Source: Tricholoma matsutake
Lineage: Eukaryota > Basidiomycota > Agaricomycetes > Agaricales > Tricholomataceae
Direction: 5' to 3'
DNA length: 64,000 nt
Assembly (NCBI GenBank): GCA_026075535.2
Contig: AP026547.1
Span: 1,798,001 to 1,862,000, forward strand
Positions 54,140-64,000 of the stretch are shown piece by piece. Positions within the stretch are counted from its first letter, which is position 1, and each line of letters begins with the position of its first letter. The position numbers and the translations under genes were made by a program. The notes under the pieces were generated by a model that was not told the DNA's origin, searched no databases, and saw nothing but the letters and a program-made list of their open reading frames with translations.

Positions 54140-57100
54140 TTGAGCGCTTTTAACAGCTGCCACCACAAAATCATGTCTTCAACTCTTGAGAAACTCGTTC
54201 AAACTTTCGACGGATCAAATTACATTCAATGGGCCGACTCAATGAAGGCGTGGCTCAGGTCTCAGGGCCTCTGGCAAATAACTAGTGGGGTGGAGCAAAA
54301 ACCGCCCCCGGCGCCTCCCTTGACAGCGACGAACGCTACTTTGGTAGCGGATGCTAATGCCAAGCTCCAGACCTGGAGCAACAAAAATGACCAGGCCATT
54401 GGTAGCCTAGTGCTCCGCCTGGCCCCCTCCATTCGGCAGCGTGCCAACTCAAAGGACACTGCTGAGGAGGTGTGGGATCTCATCCGCACCGATTATGGTG
54501 TGGACGGCCCCTCCCAAGTCTTCGCGGACTTTAGGTCCGCAATAGCGATCAAGATCCCAGCTGCGAACCCCGCACTGGAGATTGCTAGAATGGCAGACAA
54601 ATTTGAGCGCCTTACGGCTGCTAACGTTGCCATCCCCGAGCTAGTGCAAGCAATGATTCTACTTGCTGTGATGCCGCGCGAGTACGATTCCTTGTCCGCA
54701 ATGGTCCTTAACATGACCGCTACTAGCGCCTTGACATTTAAACATGTCAAGGACTCCATTGTCGCTGAAGCCTCAAGGCGCACAGCAGTAGGAAAGCCCG
54801 CTGGCCAGCCTCAGGCCAACAAACTTTCTGCTGTTAAGCGCAAAGGGGGAAACCCCAAATGGCAGCCCAAAGAAGGGCAAAACAGCAATGGAGACTCGTC
54901 CCGAAAGCGTGGACGATGTGGGGACAGAAAGACTAAGGAGGAGAAGCCGAAGGATAAACATACCCACCTCGCCTCCAAAGCCTATACCACCATAAATGGT
55001 AATGGCACCATCATACTGCCGATGCCGCTTATACAGCGCATCGAAAGACGCGAACACACTCCCACAAGGGATCCTCGCCGCCGACCGCCTGCACAGGCAT
55101 ATATGGGCGCGGCCTCTACCTCTTGTTCGGTTTATGCCGAATATCAGCAAGCTCGAGACACCCTCGAGCAAATGCAACTTCCGCGCAGCGCGAAAAATCT
55201 GCGACCGCTGGAAGAGCACCTGACGGTGCGAGAAGGAAAGAGAAGAAGGATAGAACCAGAACCCGAGTCTAGGATCGAGGAGGTAGAAGACGATACCGTC
55301 TCCCTCGGATCTGAACCTCCGGTGTCTGATGAGGAAGTGTGGAAAGCCGTCGACGAAATGCTCGTCGATGAACCCCTTGATACAGGGGCGTATGATGACA
55401 GGTCAGTCCTTTTCCCTGCCACAAGCACTAAGATTAATATTCCTATGAATACAGCGAACTTTTCATGTGAAATTTTACTGCTATTAAATGTATCATGGAA
55501 TTATTTAGATCTTAATATATGTGCTATGTGTGCAAAGGGAGATTGTAAGAAAGGTGCCGACTGGATCATGGATTCAGGCGCATCAAAACACTTCACTGGT
55601 GAAATAAAAGATTTCGCTTCTTACGAGCCTTTACCGAGAAAGGACTCTACCTTGGTCCAAATGGCCACTGGTACTACTCATATAGTAGGAAAAGGAGCAG
55701 TCTTCATTAAACACCAGGTAGTATGTCATGGGAAGTCAGAGACACGTGAAACACGGTTATACCCCATCTACTACATACCCGACATTAATACTCGATTGAT
55801 GTCAATGGGGGTCTTTTTACAAGACGGAAGTGATGTGCATGGTTCCTCCACACACATTTCATTTATTGAGCATGGAAACCCAATCATGCATTGTGTCCCT
55901 CTAAGGAGGAATGACACGATCTATTGGGCTCGGACTCATATATTGAGCACCAAAAAGGTTAATGTCGCGACTATTTATGTCGCTGACTACTTGACTTGGC
56001 ATAGGCAACTTGGACACCCATCCAAAGAGGCGCTAGGGAAAATGCCTAAAAGCACCATAAAATTCCCAAGGAATTTAATTATTCCTAAAGACAAAATTAT
56101 ATGTCCAGGGTGTGCAGAAGGGAAAATGACCTCAAAATCTTTTCCCGAGTCAGACTCACGAGCTGACAAATCCTTTGAATTAATACATTCCGACCTAAAG
56201 GAACTCCCGGTACTATCGTACCACAAACATAAATACTTCATTGTATTTCTGGATGACAAAATGTCACATATTTGGGTCCAATGTCTCAGAAAGAAATCTG
56301 ACGCTGCTGCAGCGATTAGACAATTTCAAGCGATGGCTAAAACCCAATATGGCGCTACAATCAAGCGCTGGCATGTCGATCCAGGGGGGGAGTTCAAGGA
56401 TCGTGAGCTACAAAAACAGCTCAAGGACTTAGGCATCAAAATAGAGATGTCTGCACCCCACGTTCATCAACAGAACGGGTGCACAGAGTGTGCCATAAGG
56501 ACAATAATGGAAAAGTCGCAAACCTTGCGATTCACCGCTTGTCTACCACAATCATGGTGGGAATTTTGCATAGAACATGCAACACATTTATACAACCGAA
56601 CCCCAATAAGGCGCCTGAAATGGCTGACACCTTTTGAGGACCTGACAAAGGTCCGCCCAGATCTAAACAATCTGAAGGTCTTCGGTTGCGGTGCTTATGT
56701 CTATCTACCAAAGGAAAAACGTCCAACAACATTATCTCCTCGATCGGAGTTAATGATGTACCTTGGAGTTGGCATTAAAGCATATCATTTCATGCGACAA
56801 AATGGCGCAATATTCATTGGTGCCACGGCACTATTTGATGAAACGATGTTCCCATGCTGTCCCGGAGCTAAAACTCCTGCCAAGACAGACCTTGGTGATT
56901 TTCCACCTCCAGAACCAGAAGATGATGACCACTCATCTGGAATGGATGGCGATGACCCTATACCGCCACAAAATCCGCCCCTTCCTCCATCATTAGAAGA
57001 TGATGATGATGATTTACCAAGCGAGCAAAAGGTGCATGACGATGCGACTAATGCTCCTCCTCCGCCGCCTCCAGTTAACACTGAGGACTTTCGTCCAAGA

Positions 57101-59035
57101 TGTGAAGATCAACAGGAATGGCAGCAATTGCCCCATCGATCAGGCAGGCAGAGGAAAATCCCAAACCGTCCCGGCAATACCTATGGAGAACAGCGACTCC
57201 CCTCTGACATAGAGAGAGACATTGCACGTGATCGATATTGGAAGAAGTCTGTGGGTCAAGATTCGGATCATAACCGAACACGACCACGACCTCAACAGCA
57301 AGAACCGGTTACTGGACCGAGTTCGGCACCCCACGAGAGTGTGCCCGATTCCAATAATCAAGAACATGATTACCCAATGGGGGAACCGGATGAAGCAGGT
57401 TATATTAAAAAGATAACCAAGGAAGGTGGAGATGAGCTTATCCGCTGGCTGTTATCAAAAGCAGTCACACCATCAAGCGGAAAAAGCCTAGTTCCAAACC
57501 AACTTTGCGATATTGCGCGCCTACCCCAGCAGCAGCAACTTGAGTGGAAACAGGCTTGTCGTGAAGAGTTAGAGGCTCTTCGCAAGCGACAAGTCTATGA
57601 TATTGTCGATCTTCCACATGATCGGAAAACGATCAAAAATAGATGGGTTTTCTCCGTGAAATTGGACGGAAGAAAACGAGCCAGACTCGTGGCCAAAGGC
57701 TTTTCACAAGTCGAAGGCATTGACTTTGATGAGATTTTCTCACCAGTAGTCCGCTACGAGACCGTACGCCTCATGTTTGCCCTTGTGTCTCTAGAAGGCA
57801 TGTATATGACCGGTCTAGATGTAAAAACCGCATTTTTATATGGCAAACTTGATGAGGAGATCTATATGGATCAACCTGAGGGTTTCAGACTCGAGGGTAA
57901 AGAGCGCAAAGTAATGCGCTTACGCCGAGCATTGTATGGCCTTAAACAGGCTTCACTAGCATGGTGGAAAGAGCTAGAGGCATTTATGCGCACCATTGGG
58001 TTTGTGCGTGCCAGCTCCGATGCCGGCATCTTCATACACAAGGATCCTAAGACAGGCAGCATCATTATTGCGCTAGTCTATGTTGACGATGGCTTGTTCA
58101 TGGGCAAGAACAAGAAACTTGTGGATGAAAAGAAGAATGCTTGCCTGAAGCATTGGGAGTGCCGTAGTACTGAAAAAGTCACAGAATTCTTAGGCATGCG
58201 CATCACCCAGACCGCTACAAAAGTCAAACTCGATCAAACAGAATATCTCGCCAAAGTGCTCGAGAGGTTCGAGATGACAAATGCCAAAGTTGCCCCCACT
58301 CTGCTCCCGACTGGCTACAAACTGTCGGAGAACACAGCGACACCAAACGCGGCACTTAGATTGAAATATCAGTCTGTGATCGGATCTTTATTGTATCTGA
58401 TGCTCGGAACGCGACCTGATATCGCTTACGCGGTAATCAAGATGTCGCAATTCTCGGCTAATCCTAGCCAAGAACATCTAGACAAAGCAATGTACATAAT
58501 GCGCTATCTGGTGGGAACCCAGAAGTACAGTATAGTCTACAATGGAGAGAAATCCGAGGGGCTGCAGGCCTTCACAGATTCTGATTGGGCAGCTGACACT
58601 GTCAAGCACCGATCTACAATGGGTTACTTTGCTACTCTAGCGAGTGGCATTGTGTGCTGGCAGTCCCGTTTACAAAAAACTGTAGCACTGTCATCCACAG
58701 AAGCCGAATATATGGCTCTCTCCGACACTTGTCGGCAGATAGTGTGGATAGAGTCCTTATTCCAGGAACTTGGATATACACTGAAGCACGTACCAATCTG
58801 CGCTGATAATCAGGGATCCATCTTTATTGGATCAAATCCAGTTCAGGAAAGAAGGACCAAACATATAGACATTCGCTACCACTACACCCGCGAATGCATA
58901 GAAAATGACAAAGTCACAGTCGTTTTCATTCCTGGAAGTGATAACCCAGCTGACATGTTCACAAAGAACCTTGGCGCCGTCCTATTCAGGAAATTTAGAG
59001 ACTCTCTCAGAATTACTTTCGAGATTCAAACTTAG
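54140..59035 (+). CDS. Copia Gag-Pol polyprotein
   Basis: 1631 residues, no stop or frameshift. The first ATG is 54140; the ATG at 54173 (MSSTLEKLVQTF) fits the family start better. Gag (UBN2-like) spans about residues 15-220 (FDGSNYIQWADSMKAWL). No CCHC knuckle is visible; a Lys/Arg-rich stretch (about 225-275) and a charged spacer follow. Protease: WIMDSGASKHFTG, Asp478. GAG-pre-integrase: YLTWHRQLGHPS ... CPGCAEGK. Integrase: Asp685 (HSDLKEL), Asp747 (HVDPGGEF), Glu783 (NGCTECA), exact DD35E spacing. A Pro/Asp-rich linker, about 915-1075. RT: NRWVFSVKLDG, FSPVVRYETVRLM, YVDD at about 1314. RNase H: FTDSDWAAD, LSSTEAEYMAL, TKHIDIRYH. All catalytic residues are present, so the element could be active. 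Confidence 0.93.
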   Translation: MSAFNSCHHKIMSSTLEKLVQTFDGSNYIQWADSMKAWLRSQGLWQITSGVEQKPPPAPPLTATNATLVADANAKLQTWSNKNDQAIGSLVLRLAPSIRQRANSKDTAEEVWDLIRTDYGVDGPSQVFADFRSAIAIKIPAANPALEIARMADKFERLTAANVAIPELVQAMILLAVMPREYDSLSAMVLNMTATSALTFKHVKDSIVAEASRRTAVGKPAGQPQANKLSAVKRKGGNPKWQPKEGQNSNGDSSRKRGRCGDRKTKEEKPKDKHTHLASKAYTTINGNGTIILPMPLIQRIERREHTPTRDPRRRPPAQAYMGAASTSCSVYAEYQQARDTLEQMQLPRSAKNLRPLEEHLTVREGKRRRIEPEPESRIEEVEDDTVSLGSEPPVSDEEVWKAVDEMLVDEPLDTGAYDDRSVLFPATSTKINIPMNTANFSCEILLLLNVSWNYLDLNICAMCAKGDCKKGADWIMDSGASKHFTGEIKDFASYEPLPRKDSTLVQMATGTTHIVGKGAVFIKHQVVCHGKSETRETRLYPIYYIPDINTRLMSMGVFLQDGSDVHGSSTHISFIEHGNPIMHCVPLRRNDTIYWARTHILSTKKVNVATIYVADYLTWHRQLGHPSKEALGKMPKSTIKFPRNLIIPKDKIICPGCAEGKMTSKSFPESDSRADKSFELIHSDLKELPVLSYHKHKYFIVFLDDKMSHIWVQCLRKKSDAAAAIRQFQAMAKTQYGATIKRWHVDPGGEFKDRELQKQLKDLGIKIEMSAPHVHQQNGCTECAIRTIMEKSQTLRFTACLPQSWWEFCIEHATHLYNRTPIRRLKWLTPFEDLTKVRPDLNNLKVFGCGAYVYLPKEKRPTTLSPRSELMMYLGVGIKAYHFMRQNGAIFIGATALFDETMFPCCPGAKTPAKTDLGDFPPPEPEDDDHSSGMDGDDPIPPQNPPLPPSLEDDDDDLPSEQKVHDDATNAPPPPPPVNTEDFRPRCEDQQEWQQLPHRSGRQRKIPNRPGNTYGEQRLPSDIERDIARDRYWKKSVGQDSDHNRTRPRPQQQEPVTGPSSAPHESVPDSNNQEHDYPMGEPDEAGYIKKITKEGGDELIRWLLSKAVTPSSGKSLVPNQLCDIARLPQQQQLEWKQACREELEALRKRQVYDIVDLPHDRKTIKNRWVFSVKLDGRKRARLVAKGFSQVEGIDFDEIFSPVVRYETVRLMFALVSLEGMYMTGLDVKTAFLYGKLDEEIYMDQPEGFRLEGKERKVMRLRRALYGLKQASLAWWKELEAFMRTIGFVRASSDAGIFIHKDPKTGSIIIALVYVDDGLFMGKNKKLVDEKKNACLKHWECRSTEKVTEFLGMRITQTATKVKLDQTEYLAKVLERFEMTNAKVAPTLLPTGYKLSENTATPNAALRLKYQSVIGSLLYLMLGTRPDIAYAVIKMSQFSANPSQEHLDKAMYIMRYLVGTQKYSIVYNGEKSEGLQAFTDSDWAADTVKHRSTMGYFATLASGIVCWQSRLQKTVALSSTEAEYMALSDTCRQIVWIESLFQELGYTLKHVPICADNQGSIFIGSNPVQERRTKHIDIRYHYTRECIENDKVTVVFIPGSDNPADMFTKNLGAVLFRKFRDSLRITFEIQT

Positions 59036-59067
59036 CTGCTTAGAGCGCTGTACAGTTTGAGGGGGGG

Positions 59068-59341
59068 TGTTGAAATTAATCCCAGTGATGCATGCTGTAT
59101 ACATGAGGCAATACATGCAGCATACGCATGTTACTGCGCTTACTGCGCATACATGTGGTAAACACATTCCTGAGTCATGTGACGTCCTTATTATTATGTA
59201 TATAAGGAGAACCTGTACCGTAGTAGGAATACAGTGTTCTTACCTCTGCTAACCCTAGCTGTAAGTCTAAGTAAACCCCAGGTAGGTTGTAAGGAACGTG
59301 TTGTCTCTTCCACTGTGCAGCGTATATAGTCTGCTCCAACA
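59068..59341 (+). repeat. Copia 3' LTR
   Basis: Partner of 53608-53881. It retains CG at four of the five sites that differ; the 5' LTR retains CG at the other. Confidence 0.93.
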
Positions 59342-59346
59342 AGAGA

Positions 59347-59675
59347 ACATCAGATGCCATTGCCTCACTTGGAGTTTCATGAAATGGGCCCATGGCAGCA
59401 CAGATGAGGTCTGGGCCAGCCAATCTTTTACAGACTGAAACCCCTTTGCAGCCAACTCACAGTGCTGCTGGCAATGTCATTGCTTGGTTTCCTGCATACA
59501 TCTTTGGGCATCTTCTGCTGTTCTCATGCTCTCTCTCTGTTGTGAGTGCAATGTTGTGTGCCTTCTGCAATATGGATTCAAAATATCCCAGATCAATGAT
59601 CTCCCAAATATCCTCCCCTTCTTCATCTTCTGATTCAGATTCAGACTTAGAAGCTTCTTCTTCTTCCTCAATCAC
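59347..59675 (-). pseudogene. Fragment of an unknown fungal multi-copy protein
   Basis: From the ATG at 59675 the frame has an acidic run (MIEEEEEASKSESESEDEEG), then YFESILQKAHNIALTTEREH and CPKMYAGNQAMT. A further segment in another frame reads AAKGFQSVKDWLAQ. This resembles the N-terminus of transposon-linked proteins of Agaricomycetes, but I cannot name the family. It is cut by the Copia insertion; the left flank (53369-53607) may hold the continuation. Confidence 0.35.
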
Positions 59676-60924
59676 TGCTGCACTGACACCAATGATGTTG
59701 ACTCATAGTGTTGTCTCAGCTTGAGCTGATGTTTTTTATAAAATGAGCCATAACTTGGCAAATAAAATGGATCAAATCTCCCGAATATTTGAGTGTATAG
59801 ATAACCCCAAAAAGCAAGGGGTCCTCTGCCAAAGTTATTTGAAACAATCAGCCATTCCCAACTTATTTGGCTGGCTCTGTTTTTGAGCTGAGTCACTGAG
59901 TTGAAATTTGTTTCTTAAATAAGTCAGAAATGAATCATCTGATCAACTGAAGTTAGCTAAAGACCCCCCAGTTTTTGGGCCCATTCATATGCTCAAATAT
60001 CTTGGTGATTTTATCTATTTTATCTACCAAGTTACAGTTCATTATATAGAAAACATCAGCTCAAGCTGTGGCAACACTAACATTGTTGAGAGTGGCAGCA
60101 GTCATGGTGATGCCATCTGGTTGGCAGGGAGACTCAGGATGGCATGAATCTGGACAGGGTGATTTGGGCAATGTGATGATGGGATCAATCTCATCAACCT
60201 CTTCAATGACAAGCTTGGGTTGAGTACCATCTGGCCCAGTTTGCATGACTTCTCCTGGGCATTTCTATGCATATTTTCTTACACCTTGCCTCCTCATTTT
60301 GCAGTGGCAAATATTATGTGACCAGCTTATTAAGCAGCCAACCTTACACCTCAAATTTTTGAAAGAGCACAGTTCTATAAGAAGATGCATTTAGAAATTA
60401 ATACAAAAGTGGAAATTATTTTCACTACTATGTCATAAGTATGACAGATACATATGGACATTTGCTAAACACTTAATGCACCTTTCCTAGCTTTCAGAAT
60501 GATTCTAGACAGTAGTGGTGCCCAGCAGTAGTGTTCATCATTGCTGCTTACATAAAGGTGTCAGTTCCTGAGTGTTGCTATCTTACTTCAATAGGACTGT
60601 AGAAAGACAATCCTAGTATGAACAAGAGTAGAACTCAGTCTCTGTATAAGTGACTATTTTTTTTTTCCCCATGTATTCTCTTTTTGTGGTGTACCATATG
60701 TGAGAGATAAAAGTGTATGCTGTATAGTATGTTTATTGTGCTATCGTCCAAAATGAATTCTTCATCATCAGCTTGGAGAGACCACAGTGTGGCTCTCAAG
60801 TGCCATTGGCGCTGTAATAAGTGATGCTGGACCATGGATAGTGTATGAGTGTGTCATCTCGTCTGTATTTGTCATTCATTCCCCATTTCTCTCTTGTGCT
60901 CCCCAGCTCCTTTCAGTCCCTTCT
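59676..60924. other. Mostly non-coding; LINE 3' UTR at the right
   Basis: 59676-60650 has only short, unrecognised open frames (for example 60061-60246, minus). A run of ten T at 60657-60666 may be the poly(A) tail of the minus-strand LINE, with 60667-60924 its 3' UTR. Confidence 0.35.
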
Positions 60925-63900
60925 TCATTGTGGTTCTTCTACTAGGGTGGGTATCTCCCTGAATGTGTCCTGTAGGCAGCCAGTTGTGGCTATGAAAGTG
61001 AATAGTGCGCATAACATTTTCTTCATTGTGAATAGCTTTGTCAAGTCTATGTTCCTCCCCCCTGTTGCATTTCATAGTGCTTGCCTGGCTTCTTCATGCA
61101 CAGGGCAGTGTAGTAATAAGTGTTGTATGGTTTCATCACTCTGTTGGCAGGCTGGGCATTTCGGTGAGTCATTCTTTCCTAAGCAGTGTAGGTGCATGTG
61201 TCCTGTCCTCAGTTGCGTGAGTATACTTGCTAGCTTCCTTGGTAACAGCATGATGAGTTGGATGTATTTTCCTGATGGCACATTTGGGTCGGTGTTCTTC
61301 ATTCTCTCATATCTGTATGAGCTTGTCCAGATGCGCTGTGCCCATTGTTTCAGTTTCTCCCCATAAGCTTGTTTCACTGCTGATGTGCTATGTGGGAGCT
61401 TGTTGCGTAGGAACCTTGGTAGGTCATCCATGCTGCTGCTGCCCTCCATTATGGCCTTCTTTGCTTCTTCATCCACTCGCTCATTTCCCTCCACTCCCTT
61501 ATGCCCTGGTACCCATTTGACCTTTATCTTTATGCCGCTATGTGTCTTTTGTAGTGCTGTGACAATGCTATGGAAAGCGTCAAAGATGTAATGACCTGGG
61601 TTGTGCTTAGTTAGTGTCATAGCTGTGATAGAAGCCTGATTGTCAATGTATATGCAAGCCGACCATATTCCCCATTCCTTTTTTATCAGCCATGTGCCTA
61701 GTGCTGCGCCAATTCCTTCTCCTTTGTAAACAGTATGGTGTTGTGTGGGGCCAAGTTGGTACCAGAGACTGCTCTTTGGTCTTCCTTGTCTGTATAGGAC
61801 CGCACTAGCTCCTACTTTACCTTCCATTCCTGAGCTGTCTGTGAAAACCTTTACATCCACCTCATCCTGTGGGATTGATGTTATTGCTTGTTTGATGTCT
61901 GCTGCAATTTCTGTTTTTACTCCTGGCTTCCATTTTGTATCATATCTGATTGCTTTGATGGTTTCTATTTTCTGTGGCTGGATGTTGTACCCATGCATGA
62001 GGTCATGGAGGGGTGTCAGATGGCACTTGACCAAGCGGCTCACTGCATTCAATACTGGCTTGTGTAGCAGGTGCATGGCTGGTAGGGTGGTGAGTCGAAC
62101 TGCTGCTTGTTGTCTGTGCTTGTCTACTAGCAGTTGGAATGGTAGTAAGTTTGCCATTACTTCTATTGCGTCCATAGCCATGGTGCTCATGGCGCCTGTG
62201 ATCATGATTGCGGCACGTCTTTGGATTGTTGCTAGCTTTGTTAGTATTGCTTGTTTTGTCCCACCTTTGTCCAGAGTCTTTGTGCCCACTTTCTGGTGTG
62301 GGGTGAGGAAAATGTCAGCTGCATAGAGCATTCTGGGGATTGTGATGGATATGTAAAGTTGGCGGAAGTATTTAGCGTGTATTCCTTTGGTTGTTCGCAC
62401 TATCCTGTTGAACTGGATGATCCAGTCTTGACCTTTACCAAGTGCGGATGCGCATTGTGCCTTCCAGTTTAACTTGTTGTCTACCATCACTCCTAGGAAC
62501 CTTGCAGTCTCTTTCAATGGTATCCTTTGGTTTCCTAATGTTAGAGTGTTTCGAGGCATGGGTATTCTTTTCTGGGTGTTGATTGGGTTGGGTGCCATCT
62601 TCCTGGTGATGTCTAGTAGTTGGAATTTGTCTATGCCAAATTCACAATTGTGTAGTTTAGCCCATTCGAATACTCCTCCTGTGTGGTTCATTATGTCACA
62701 GAGTTTGGTATGTGTTTCCGTGAAATCTTTTCCTGTGGCAATTACCGCCGCATCATCCATGAATAGTAGCATTGACTTGCCTTTTTTGATGTCTGGGGTT
62801 TTTAGTAAGTCAGCGTTGTATAATAGGTAGCATATTGCTGAAAATGGGTCTCCTTGATCCAAGCTGTTCAGTACTGTGAATGTTTCTGTTTGGAAGTCAT
62901 CAAATGATAGTGTTGTTTGTCTGTTTTTGAGTCGTCTCTTCATCCATTCCATGTATTCCATGGGTATCCCACGTTTTCTCATGTTGTGAATGAGTCTTTT
63001 GATATCCATGCTGGGGAAGGCGCTCTTGATGTCGAGGAAGAGCGTAGATGCAACCTGGCCTTTATGCCATGCATCCTTGATTGTTTTTGTTAATGTGTGA
63101 ATCGAGTCTGTGGTGGTGCATCCCGGTCTCGTGCCAAAATGATTTGCTGGTAAAGTGTTGAATTTCTCACACATATGTACAATTTCTTCTGTCTGGCAGC
63201 TGTTCAGGAGGCATGCTAAGCCATCCGATAGGACAATGGGTCGCCATGCTGTGGGCATGGTGTAGTCGGGCTTCCCGGGTTTCTTTAGTATCAGAGTTTC
63301 TGTGATCGACCATACCTTTGGGTAGTAGTTCAGTGTGTTGGTGGCATGGTACAGTGGTCCTAGGTGAGGAACGATAGCTTCTCTGGCATGTATGAGTACC
63401 GAGTTCAGGATGGTCCCACTCTGACTGGCTTTGAATGGCTTCAACTTCTTTATGGCCTGGTGTATCTGGTTGTTCGTTATGTTCTGGAATGTCCACTGTG
63501 GGGGCGGGTATCTGTAGTTCTCTGGTGGTGGTGTTAGCCGTGGGTTAGCTGGTGGGAAGAATGTTTAATAAAACAGTTTTCCTTTGCCCATGTTGTTGGA
63601 CTCTTTTCTGCGTACTCTTTTTGTGACTGGGTCCTTCAGCTGTAGCGTCAGTATCCTTACTCTGCCCGCATCCGTGGGTGGTGACATCACTACCTTACTT
63701 GCTTGCCATACACTCGTTCCGTCTAAGCCTTCCAGCCATTCTATCCAGTGATCCACTTTGGCATTTCATATCTTCTCTGAGTATGCATTGCGTTGCTGTC
63801 AATATTCTTTGTGAATTGGGTGGTCTGGGCTTCCGCAGTGGTATTTGGATCTTCCCCCTAGCTGCATCATTTTCTTTTTCTCCTTTGCTAGTTCCATTGA

Positions 63901-64000
63901 CCACCATCTTTTGGAGTATGGGCTTGGTTTCATTAGCTGTACGTGTTTGTTGATGGCGTCTTGGATCGCTGTGTTTAGAGCTTCCAGTTTGTTGTCAAAA
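60925..64000 (-). pseudogene. LINE (non-LTR retrotransposon) RT-RNase H ORF, 5' end off window
   Basis: The frame enters from the right edge with ALNTAIQDAINKHVQLMKPS and PYSKRWWSMELAKEKK (linker after the endonuclease). Two TGA follow near 63800 and 63770 (EY-stop-QQRN; KI-stop-NAK) and a TAA near 63565; 63444-61072 is then open. RT: PTAWRPIVLSDGLACLL, TTTDSIHTLTKTI, STLFLDIKSAFPSMD, LDQGDPFSAICYLLYN, MLLFMDDAAVIATG (catalytic FMDD), FLGVMVDNKLNW. RNase H: VKVFTDSSGMEGKVGAS, ACIYIDNQASI, WVPGHKGVEGNERVDEEAK. C-terminal zinc cluster CPACQQSDETIQHLLLHC. TGA at 61072 follows EARQAL, yet coding continues to 60925 (NATGGRNIDLTKLF), so it too is likely CGA-derived. RNase H in the ORF points to a Tad/I-type clade. 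Confidence 0.85.

Larger units (their letters stand above)
53608..59341 (+). mobile_element. Intact Ty1/Copia retrotransposon
   Basis: LTRs of 274 bp (53608-53881, 59068-59341; TGTTG...CAACA), a perfect 5-bp target duplication AGAGA (53603-53607, 59342-59346), a primer-binding site after the 5' LTR, a purine tract TTTGAGGGGGGG before the 3' LTR (59056-59067) and one uninterrupted 1631-codon polyprotein. The LTRs differ at five sites, all CpG transitions. The coding region keeps abundant CpG, unlike its neighbours, consistent with a recent insertion. Confidence 0.93.

Noticed and set aside
53603..59346. Copia gene as a host-domesticated polyprotein
   Set aside because: Complete LTRs, exact 5-bp target duplication and priming sites show an ordinary mobile element.

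Overview
The window looks like a transposon graveyard from a filamentous basidiomycete, most likely an Agaricomycete with a large repeat-rich genome. The evidence is the spliceosomal introns of about 50-70 nt with CTAAC-type branch sites, the DUF6589-type and KDZ-associated (CxC5/CxC6) genes, a PIF/Harbinger transposon with its Myb-like partner gene, and several chromodomain Gypsy elements. This taxonomic call is inference from gene families. Only one ordinary host gene is clearly recognisable: a three-exon PLP-homeostasis protein (YggS/PLPBP family) at 37646-38594.

Layout. 1-4.4 kb: tRNA-derived SINE-like repeats around two broken minus-strand genes (a CxxC zinc-finger family and a DUF6589-type family). 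4.51-37.23 kb: one very large nested stack. Its outer shell (D1) is a DIRS-order tyrosine-recombinase retrotransposon on the minus strand (gag, RT, RNase H, then YR) with split direct repeats A1 ... B1-A2-B2, the arrangement known from the PAT/Ngaro group. Inside it sit a second DIRS-type element (D2), two full-length LTR elements inserted into D2 (G1 at 8785-14985, G3 at 15444-26562), a solo LTR inside G3 (18558-19894), another solo LTR (6692-7127), and, within A1, a small inverted-repeat transposon (30493-37085) that itself holds a full-length Gypsy element (G2, 30726-36771). 37.2-39.6 kb: a unique island with the PLP-homeostasis gene. 39.65-43.8 kb: a PIF/Harbinger element. 43.8-53.6 kb: SINE-like composites, a KDZ-associated gene, a co-oriented multi-exon gene with acidic and Gly-Lys repeats, and a low-complexity stretch with repeated introns. 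53.6-59.3 kb: an intact Ty1/Copia element. 59.3-60.6 kb: a gene fragment split by the Copia insertion. 60.6-64 kb: a LINE running off the right edge.

A shared decay process ties the window together. Differences between paired LTRs are almost all C-to-T or G-to-A at CpG, and at many sites one copy shows TG and its partner CA, the two products of one ancestral CG. Nearly all internal stops are TGA where the family context predicts CGA arginine. The same change has removed catalytic residues (RT YxDD to YLNN in G2, an integrase Asp in G1, an integrase Glu in G3). This fits CpG methylation followed by deamination, or a CpG-directed RIP-like process. The Copia element is the only retroelement here with an open full-length polyprotein and is probably the youngest.
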